Shown here piece after piece: positions 4,817 to 11,172 of a DNA stretch of 17,949 bases. The notes under the pieces are model-generated. The model was not told the DNA's origin and did not search any database. It was given only the letters and a program-made list of their open reading frames with translations. The first letter of the stretch is position 1; every line of letters starts with the position of its first letter. The DNA is from an uncultured Chromatiaceae bacterium (GTDB taxonomy: Bacteria > Pseudomonadota > Gammaproteobacteria > Enterobacterales > Alteromonadaceae), in the NCBI GenBank assembly GCA_946482615.1, contig CAMLSF010000073.1, forward strand, positions 1 through 17,949, read 5' to 3'. The translations under genes and the position numbers were made by a program.

Positions 4817-7816
4817 TGCTGAAGTGGCGGAACCTACCGAAGCTGTTGCCCAGACTTCAGGTGGCAGCCAGGCTTTTTTCCATGGCATAAATTGCTCTGC
4901 AGGCATAGGCCGGGCTATGCCGTAGCCCTGGGCATGAGTACAACCTAACTGCAATAAGAGTTCACCATGTTCTGTGGTTTCAACTCCTTCCGCAACAATT
5001 TCCCGCTTAAACTCATTGGCCAGCACAATAATGCCTTTGAGAATAGCCAAATCGTCCGGGTCGACCAGCATATCGCGGACAAAACTCTGGTCGATTTTTA
5101 ACACTGTGGCAGGCAAGCGTTTTAAGTAAGTCAAAGACGAATAGCCTGTCCCAAAATCGTCCAGCGCAAAACTAACCCCACTGCGGATACAGGCCTGCAT
5201 CACGGCCTGGACATGGGTTAAATCATTCAGCGCACTGGTTTCAAGGATCTCCAGTTGCAGCAAGGATGCCGGGACATCCGAATAAAAATGCAGCAACAAT
5301 TGCAGGCGATTGACAAAATCCAGTTGCTGCAAATGATAGGCGGAAATATTCACACTGACAGGAATAGTCATGCCCTGGCGTTGCCACTCGGCCAACTGCC
5401 GTAAAGCTTCTTCAATCACCCAGTACCCCAGCTCCACGCCCAGACTATGTTGCTCTATAGCGGGTAAAAACAGCGCTGGAGCTACCATACCTTTGTGCGG
5501 ATGCAGCCAGCGGATCAAGGCTTCAGCTCCTGTTACCTCACCAGTGTGCATATTTACTTTTGGCTGATAAAACAACCTGAACTGCTTTTGGACCAGGCCC
5601 TGCCGAATTTCCAGTATGGTTTCCTGATGTCCGCGTAAGCTGCGGGCGTAGTCGGTATCAAATACATGACAGCGGTTTTTTCCATCCTGCTTGGCCTGAT
5701 ACATAGCATGATCCGCTTGTCGTATTAACTGCTCAGCTTCAGTAGTGTCAGCCTGGGGATAAAAGGTCAGGCCTATACTGGCGGAGACTGACAGCATCCA
5801 TTCATCGATTTTTAAAGGTTTGGCTACTACGTCCAGCAACTGCTCGATCTTCAGCATGCCCGCTTTTTTATCACAAAGTTGTGGTAACAACACAACAAAC
5901 TCATCACCACCAATCCTCGCCAGCAGATCTTCGTCAGCCAACTGAGCTTTTAAGCGCTCTGACAAGGCAATTAAGAATTGATCCCCTGTTTCATGGCCAT
6001 GGCGGTCATTAATTTCTTTAAATCCATCCAAATCCAGGTAGGCGATAGCCAGTAGCTGATCTGCGTTGGATTTTTTCAGTAACAACTGCAGGTGCTGTGT
6101 TAAAGCGCTGCGATTGGGCAAGCCGGTCATGCCATCATAAAGGGCTATTTTTTCAAGATACTGCTGTTGCTGATACTGGTTCGTGATGTCAGAAAACAGG
6201 CCAACATAATGTTGCAACTGGCCTTTATCATCCACTACTGCACTTAAGGTTAAGCTCTGGAAATATTCCTCACCAGATGCTTTTCTGCTCCACAGCTCGC
6301 CAGACCAAAAACCTTGTTGCTGTAGCTTTTGCCATAAAACGTTAAAGCTTTGCTCATCCTGATGTTCAGACTGCAACAAGCGAGGGGTACAGCCTATAGC
6401 CTGTTTGGCACTGTAGCCTGTGATTTCGGTAAAGGCCTGATTGACATCAATCATAATGCCAAAAGGATCGGTGATCATAATGCCTTCGCGGGCGTGAGTG
6501 AACACGCTCGCAGATAGCCGCAATTTGGTGGCCGCTGTATGTTCCAGTGTTATATCCCGCGACAAACCCACTGTGCCGACATTCTCTCCATCGACTAACA
6601 CAGGGGCTTTGTAAGTCTCGAACCAATGTTGTTCGGGTCCGATTTTGTGCTGAGATTGGATCAATTGTGGCTGGCCTGAAGAGAGCACTTGTTTATCGTG
6701 CACAACGTGGCTTAAAGCCCGTTGTGCGTCAAATAACTCCGCGTCCGTTTTACCTGTTAAATCGCTGATCGTTTTGCCTGGAAATTCTTCAGCAAACTTG
6801 CGGTTCACCTCCAGGTAACGGCCATGAATGTCTTTTAACCAGACAACAAAAGGAATACTGTCAATCAGGGTGCGCTGGTATTGCTCTTTTTGCTGCAATC
6901 TGTGGATCAAGGTCTGACGCTCCTGTATCGAACTGTTCAGACGAAGCTGAGTTGCTCCAAGCCAACTCATAATGCTGCCTGGTTTTGCTTTACGCAGCTC
7001 AGCACTTTGCAGCACTTCTCCCCGGCCCATGGCTTTGATTTGTTCATACAAGTGACTGACAGATGCCCCCAGAATACTGTTGTGGACACGTTTTATATCC
7101 CACAGTGAATAAAACAGCAGTAAACCAGATAAAATAAACAGAATACGCATCAGCAGTGCGTAAAACATCGCATCTTCGACTTCGTCTGCAGTACGCTCGT
7201 CAACCAGACTATAGACTGTGGCAACCGGCTGCATTATGGTCCTTTTTGCAGCGTGATAACTCTGATCAAAAACAGCACGCAAGGCTTGTTCTTTGTTTTT
7301 TAATTTTTGTGCCGGATCTGTTTCCGGCCTTTCCAGCAGTTGCATAGCCTCGATTTCTTTGAGAGCCAGCGCATCAGATTGAATTTTGGCCTGGCGCAAT
7401 GCGGCTAATTCTGTTGAGGTAAAACCTGCTTCTTTGGCTAAATCCAACAACGCAATCCGGGAGCCTGCGGGTCTGGGTCTTTGATTGTCTTCGCCAACCA
7501 GATCCCAATACACCTGATGGTAATTAACCGGACGAGCCGCCTGGCCATTGCGGATGGCAATAATTTCATTAAAGTGATTTTTGTAGCGATGTTCGGCTGT
7601 GGCTATATAACTTCTGGCCATACGGTTTAAATCGTCGGAAGATTGGCGCAGTTCACCTATGATTTTTAACGAGTACACCCTTTGATCATTGGCGGCATCA
7701 ATACGTTTTTCTGCATAGACATAAGCAACAAAAATAGCGCTGAAGGTCAACAACAGTAAAAATGCTGCCCAAAACCTTAATGTAAGTTCAGAAGTCGTAT
7801 AACGCCTTACCTGCAC
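4766..7816 (-). CDS. Membrane PAS-PAS-GGDEF-EAL protein (diguanylate cyclase/c-di-GMP phosphodiesterase)
   Basis: This 1016-aa bifunctional-looking c-di-GMP enzyme starts at GTG 7816, supported by AGGAG five bases upstream. Order: TM1 (about 14-35), a periplasmic mostly helical region (36-215), TM2 (about 217-238), a linker, PAS 1 (about 312-425), PAS 2 (about 432-548, ITDPFGIMIDVNQAFTEITGYS), GGDEF (about 555-720) and EAL (about 730-980). GGDEF is intact (636-640, IGGDEFVVLLP; DGMTGLPNR; LDLDGFKEIND). The inhibitory I-site is missing: the RxxD position reads ADED. The EAL domain keeps E765-A-L, N823, E856, DDFGTGYSS (886-894), K907, EGVET (943-947) and Q963, so phosphodiesterase activity is predicted. 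Net activity cannot be read from sequence. The C-terminal tail (about 985-1016) is Ser/Thr-rich and encoded opposite the reductase gene. The periplasmic and PAS domains suggest it senses external and internal signals. It is the only visible c-di-GMP enzyme near the c-di-GMP-responsive nfr operon. Confidence 0.9.
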   Translation of the reverse strand: MQVRRYTTSELTLRFWAAFLLLLTFSAIFVAYVYAEKRIDAANDQRVYSLKIIGELRQSSDDLNRMARSYIATAEHRYKNHFNEIIAIRNGQAARPVNYHQVYWDLVGEDNQRPRPAGSRIALLDLAKEAGFTSTELAALRQAKIQSDALALKEIEAMQLLERPETDPAQKLKNKEQALRAVFDQSYHAAKRTIMQPVATVYSLVDERTADEVEDAMFYALLMRILFILSGLLLFYSLWDIKRVHNSILGASVSHLYEQIKAMGRGEVLQSAELRKAKPGSIMSWLGATQLRLNSSIQERQTLIHRLQQKEQYQRTLIDSIPFVVWLKDIHGRYLEVNRKFAEEFPGKTISDLTGKTDAELFDAQRALSHVVHDKQVLSSGQPQLIQSQHKIGPEQHWFETYKAPVLVDGENVGTVGLSRDITLEHTAATKLRLSASVFTHAREGIMITDPFGIMIDVNQAFTEITGYSAKQAIGCTPRLLQSEHQDEQSFNVLWQKLQQQGFWSGELWSRKASGEEYFQSLTLSAVVDDKGQLQHYVGLFSDITNQYQQQQYLEKIALYDGMTGLPNRSALTQHLQLLLKKSNADQLLAIAYLDLDGFKEINDRHGHETGDQFLIALSERLKAQLADEDLLARIGGDEFVVLLPQLCDKKAGMLKIEQLLDVVAKPLKIDEWMLSVSASIGLTFYPQADTTEAEQLIRQADHAMYQAKQDGKNRCHVFDTDYARSLRGHQETILEIRQGLVQKQFRLFYQPKVNMHTGEVTGAEALIRWLHPHKGMVAPALFLPAIEQHSLGVELGYWVIEEALRQLAEWQRQGMTIPVSVNISAYHLQQLDFVNRLQLLLHFYSDVPASLLQLEILETSALNDLTHVQAVMQACIRSGVSFALDDFGTGYSSLTYLKRLPATVLKIDQSFVRDMLVDPDDLAILKGIIVLANEFKREIVAEGVETTEHGELLLQLGCTHAQGYGIARPMPAEQFMPWKKAWLPPEVWATASVGSATSASGTNQTLTTDSKHRAV

Positions 7817-7834
7817 AAAAACTCCTGCACTTTA

Positions 7835-7852
7835 TCTGTTCGGCCGAACAGA
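7835..7852. promoter_or_regulatory. 18-bp perfect palindrome, candidate operator of the GGDEF-EAL gene
   Basis: TCTGTTCGGCCGAACAGA is its own reverse complement over all 18 bases. It lies 18 bp upstream of the GTG start and just downstream of a TTGACA element. The CTGT-N8-ACAG outline matches the spacing of the gammaproteobacterial LexA box, but the GC-rich centre is unlike the AT-rich SOS consensus. A TetR-type or similar dimeric repressor site is equally possible. Confidence 0.5.
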
Positions 7853-7881
7853 GTTGAAAATTTTGATAGTTTCTCTGTCAA
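7853..7881 (-). promoter_or_regulatory. Possible promoter of the GGDEF-EAL gene
   Basis: On the minus strand a perfect -35 TTGACA (7876-7881) is followed after 17 bp by a poor -10, TTCAAC (7853-7858, 3/6). A perfect -35 with a weak -10 suits a regulated promoter. The palindrome at 7835-7852 would sit directly over the start point. Inferred from spacing only. Confidence 0.35.
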
Positions 7882-8057
7882 TAGTTATTGAGCCGGATCA
7901 CGAAAGCAAGCTGTTCCCTTCTGTTTTTGCTGTTTTATTTCCACAAATTTAGAAAAAACGGCGAAAAAATGCTAACACTTTGTTTTTTCAGTGAACCTCT
8001 ATTAGTCTTAACTGGTCAATAAATGCACTACACCGAATAAAAACAGAGGCTTGTGTG

Positions 8058-9113
8058 ATGGATAAGTACCAGATTTTTTATCAGCCTGATCCGGAACTCT
8101 CAAACCTTATCCACAGTATTGAAGGGCAGTTGGCCGACTGGGCTGATGCTTTAGCTCTGGCCTCAGTCCGGCAGCGGGAAGAGGCAAGGCTCAGAACTAT
8201 TCAGGCCAGTCTGGCGCTGGACCATAACTCGTTGTCTTTCATTCAGTTGCAGGAGCTGGCGGCAGGGAAGAGGGTTGTGGCTTTGGTGCAGGATGTCCGG
8301 CAGGCAAAAAATGCCCTGGCTTTGTATCAGCAACCTGATAGTTTTTCACCTTATCAGAGCACTGATTTACGCCGGGCTCATGCAGCTTTTATGTGGTCTG
8401 TTGCATCTGATGCGGGTCACTACCGACAGCAAGGCGCCGGAGTGTACGAAGACCACAAGCTGGTGCATATGCCACCTGCGCCATCTCAGGTGGCCGCACA
8501 AGTGGATGAGCTTTTCTCTGCACTACAAAATGAGCGGCTTCATCCGTTGCTGGCGTCATGCCTGATGCATTATCAACTGGCTTATATTCACCCATTTTCA
8601 GATGGGAATGGCCGGCTGTGCCGGTTTTGGCAGCAATTAATTTTAATTCAGTGGCATTCCTGTTTTAGTTGTTTGCCTTTTACAGTGTTGCTGAAAGAAA
8701 AATCCCGTGATTATTACAAGACCTTAAGACAAGCGGCTCCCAAATACGACGCCACCAGTTTTATTCTGTTGATGCTCAGGTGCATTCAGGAGTCTTTAAC
8801 AACTGAGCTACAGCTGTTGCAAAGTCATAATCCGACAGTGGTTTTGCCTGAGCAACCAGTAGTCGACTTGTCCAGGTTTGTACAGCTACAGACACAGAAA
8901 GTAAAAACAAAAACCCCGGGCCCCTGGTATAAAACCGAAGATCAAATTCTGAAGAAACTGAAAAAAGACAACAGATTAAGTGCTAAAACCATAGCGGATG
9001 AACTTGGATTGACGTCCAGAGCCATAGAAAAACAACTGGCGAAACTGAAAGCGGAAGGCAAGCTGCTCCGCATGGGGCCTGCCAAAGGTGGGCGCTGGCA
9101 AGTGGTCGCCTGA
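8058..9113 (+). CDS. Fic family protein with C-terminal winged helix (class II Fic, putative AMPylase)
   Basis: Fic enzymes usually transfer AMP from ATP to a hydroxyl side chain of a target protein. The 351-aa protein has an N-terminal Fic_N region, the core with HPFSDGNGR at 178-186 (complete HPFxDGNGR, catalytic His178), a flap region before it, and a C-terminal winged-helix domain (about 290-345, LSAKTIADELGLTSRAIEKQLAKLKAEGKL). This is the common Fic-HTH architecture. The N-terminal autoinhibitory motif, normally S/T-x3-E-G/N, reads S51-LAL-D55-H56-N57, so the inhibitory Glu is Asp. The start is ATG 8058 or the adjacent GTG 8055, both behind AGAGG (8045-8049). It is divergent from the GGDEF-EAL gene across 241 bp. 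No antitoxin-like small gene is beside it. The target is unknown; the HTH may allow self-regulation. Confidence 0.9.
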   Translation: MDKYQIFYQPDPELSNLIHSIEGQLADWADALALASVRQREEARLRTIQASLALDHNSLSFIQLQELAAGKRVVALVQDVRQAKNALALYQQPDSFSPYQSTDLRRAHAAFMWSVASDAGHYRQQGAGVYEDHKLVHMPPAPSQVAAQVDELFSALQNERLHPLLASCLMHYQLAYIHPFSDGNGRLCRFWQQLILIQWHSCFSCLPFTVLLKEKSRDYYKTLRQAAPKYDATSFILLMLRCIQESLTTELQLLQSHNPTVVLPEQPVVDLSRFVQLQTQKVKTKTPGPWYKTEDQILKKLKKDNRLSAKTIADELGLTSRAIEKQLAKLKAEGKLLRMGPAKGGRWQVVA

Positions 9114-9243
9114 AACATTTGTGCTGAATTTGGGCCTTAGATTAACCATTGATAGCATTTTTATTACCTCTGGTCGCTTTGTCATCTGACGGCTAACATG
9201 GCTCAGTACACTATTGTTTTGTCGTCTGGGTTAGGGGTGTCTG

Positions 9244-10515
9244 GTGCGTAATTTATCTCTGGCGCTTTGTTTTCTCTTTATTTGTCTGAACCTCAGTGCC
9301 TCGCCAGCCAGGCAGCAAGCTGCAAACAGCTTATTACTGATCTCTATCGATGGTTTTGCTCAGGACTATCTGCAGCGCTATAAAGCTCCAACATTAGAGC
9401 GGCTGGCGCAAAACGGGGTCACTGCTGTTGGTATGCAGCCGGCATTTCCGACAAAAACTTTTCCTAATCATTACAGCATAGCCACAGGTTTGTATCCGGC
9501 TCACCACGGAATCATTGAAAACAATATTTATGATGCAGATTTTGACGCTGTGTTCCGACTGAACAAAAAGGAAGAGGTCAGCAATGGGCGTTGGTGGTTG
9601 GGTGAACCTGTGTGGGTGACTGCGGAGAAACAAGGGGTAAAAACCGGCACTTACTTTTTCCCTGGCTCTGAAGCCGCCATTAAAGGCGTCCGGCCCGGCT
9701 TATGGCAAGCCTATGACGCTTCTGTTAGTAATGTCGACAGAGTCAAATCTGTGTTGGCCTGGCTGGACTTGCCTGAAGAAAAGCGCCCTCAATTTTTAAC
9801 CTTGTATTTCAGTTCAGTGGATGATGCAGGCCATGCTTATGGACCTGGTTCTGAGCAAGTGGCTGCAGCTATTGCTGAAGTGGATCAGGCTCTTGCGGTA
9901 TTAGTGGCTGGGCTTGAGCAAAGAGCTTTGCTCAATAAGCTCAATCTGATACTGGTGTCAGACCATGGCATGGTCAAAGTACCGCAGCATCAGGTGATTG
10001 AATTGGATCAACTGTTTGATGAAAAGAAGGCTGCTCTGGTGTTATGGACACCTGAAATAGTGTCTGTTTTTCCTAAAAAAGGCGAATTAGAGTCTATTTA
10101 TCAGCAATTGAACAGCTCGTTGCCACCACAGGCTAAAGTCTACAAAAAAACAGAATTACCAGAGCGCTGGCACTATCAGAACAGTAAACGTATCGCGCCT
10201 TTGTTGGTCGTACCTGAGCCGGGATGGCGTTTAATGCAAAAACATAAACAGCAAGAATGGCTGAAAAAACCAGGGCTCAGCCCCGTTACTGGCAGCCATG
10301 GTTATGACAACGCCAGTCCTCAGATGCAGGCTATTTTTATCGGGCATGGTCCTGTCTTTAGCCCGGGGAGCCAGATCCCGGCTTTTGCCAACATCGAACT
10401 TTATAACCTGATGTGCCGTATTTTAGGTATTGAAGCTGCACCCAATGATGGCAATCCAGTTTGGGTTGATACAGTGTTTAAACCTGAGGCTGAAAAGTTT
10501 CAGTCCGCAGATTAA
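9244..10515 (+). CDS. Exported nucleotide pyrophosphatase/phosphodiesterase (NPP, alkaline phosphatase superfamily)
   Basis: This 423-aa two-zinc enzyme starts at GTG 9244 behind an AGGGG-type Shine-Dalgarno, with signal peptide MRNLSLALCFLFICLNLSASPA. All NPP metal and nucleophile positions are present: D36 (SIDGF), Thr72 nucleophile (KTFPNH), D193 and H197 (SSVDDAGHAYGPGS), D240-H241 (SDHGM) and H352 (GSHGYDN). Their order and spacing match the characterised Xanthomonas NPP. It should cleave phosphodiester or pyrophosphate bonds of nucleotides or related compounds in the periplasm. The exact substrate cannot be predicted. It stands alone. Its stop codon overlaps the stop of the opposing acetyltransferase gene. 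No clear terminator lies between fic and this gene (9114-9243). Confidence 0.9.
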   Translation: MRNLSLALCFLFICLNLSASPARQQAANSLLLISIDGFAQDYLQRYKAPTLERLAQNGVTAVGMQPAFPTKTFPNHYSIATGLYPAHHGIIENNIYDADFDAVFRLNKKEEVSNGRWWLGEPVWVTAEKQGVKTGTYFFPGSEAAIKGVRPGLWQAYDASVSNVDRVKSVLAWLDLPEEKRPQFLTLYFSSVDDAGHAYGPGSEQVAAAIAEVDQALAVLVAGLEQRALLNKLNLILVSDHGMVKVPQHQVIELDQLFDEKKAALVLWTPEIVSVFPKKGELESIYQQLNSSLPPQAKVYKKTELPERWHYQNSKRIAPLLVVPEPGWRLMQKHKQQEWLKKPGLSPVTGSHGYDNASPQMQAIFIGHGPVFSPGSQIPAFANIELYNLMCRILGIEAAPNDGNPVWVDTVFKPEAEKFQSAD

Positions 10516-10919
10516 AGCTGTTTGGTCATAAAGTGTTTGCAACCGGTAAAAGGGTAGTTGGCTTGAGTCCACTGCACCTGATACCCATGGCGTTCATAAA
10601 AAGGCCTGGCCTGAAAATCCAGCGTATCGAGGATCACAAAGCTGCAACCACGAGCTTTAGCAATTTGTTCTGCTTCAGTCAGTAAGTCTGAACCTATCCC
10701 TTGTCCCCTGATACTTTCGTCCAGCCATAAAGACTCCAGATAAAACCAATGGCCAAAAGTACGGCCAGCTAAAGCGGCAACAAGTTCACCCTGTTCATTT
10801 TCCAGTTTTAATCCCAGCTGCTGTCGCTTTGAGGCGTCCCAGTGCAGCGCATTAAATTCAGCAATTTTTTGTTTGGCCAGATCGGCAAATTCGTGGGTAT
10901 GGACAGGGGTAAAGATCAC
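10512..10919 (-). CDS. GNAT family N-acetyltransferase
   Basis: The 135-aa protein fits a single GNAT domain. Beta4 (WFYLESLWLDESIRG) leads into the acetyl-CoA pyrophosphate loop R-G-Q-G-I-G (the Q/RxxGxG/A motif), the helix SDLLTEAEQIAKARG, strand 5 (SFVILDTLD) and the FYERHGYQ segment. It acetylates an amine from acetyl-CoA; the substrate is not predictable. The start is GTG 10919, with only a weak purine run upstream. An extended -10 promoter lies just upstream. The stop overlaps that of the NPP gene by 4 bp (TTAA at 10512-10515 read from both strands). Confidence 0.85.
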   Translation of the reverse strand: MIFTPVHTHEFADLAKQKIAEFNALHWDASKRQQLGLKLENEQGELVAALAGRTFGHWFYLESLWLDESIRGQGIGSDLLTEAEQIAKARGCSFVILDTLDFQARPFYERHGYQVQWTQANYPFTGCKHFMTKQL

Positions 10920-10948
10920 AGTGTTATCTCAAAAAGCCAGAAAACAGC

Positions 10949-10976
10949 ACTATAGCATTTTCGTTGGAGAGCTTAA
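10949..10976 (-). promoter_or_regulatory. Predicted extended -10 promoter of the acetyltransferase gene
   Basis: On the minus strand TGCTATAGT gives a -10 TATAGT (10949-10954, 5/6) with the TG extension. A weak -35 TTAAGC (10971-10976) lies 16 bp upstream. The start point would be about 25 bp before the GTG. Confidence 0.4.
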
Positions 10977-11045
10977 TACCCGGTTTCCGTCGAAGCGCCT
11001 GACGAAAGATGCTACAGGATAAATCGATAAATTCGGCATTACACC

Positions 11046-11125
11046 TTGGTTTATTATGATAAATATGGGAATAATTGATATTTAATCCATATAAATATGG
11101 TAAAAATGATACTTTAGGGTATGAT
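11046..11125 (+). promoter_or_regulatory. AT-rich regulatory region of the nfrB-nfrA-ybcH operon
   Basis: The gap 10920-11172 contains an AT-rich stretch with two copies of ATAAATATGG (11059-11068 and 11091-11100), 32 bp apart or about three helical turns. The second is half of the palindrome CCATAT-AA-ATATGG (11087-11100). Promoter candidates are TTGGTT (11046-11051) with AATAAT (11070-11075) at 18 bp, and an isolated TATGAT (11120-11125). A small hairpin, CGCTA-GCAA-TAGCG (11149-11162), follows just before the start. Repeats are seen; their role as operator sites is inferred. Confidence 0.4.
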
Positions 11126-11172
11126 GCATTCCATTCTGGGGTTTAGCTCGCTAGCAATAGCGTTGTTATGGT

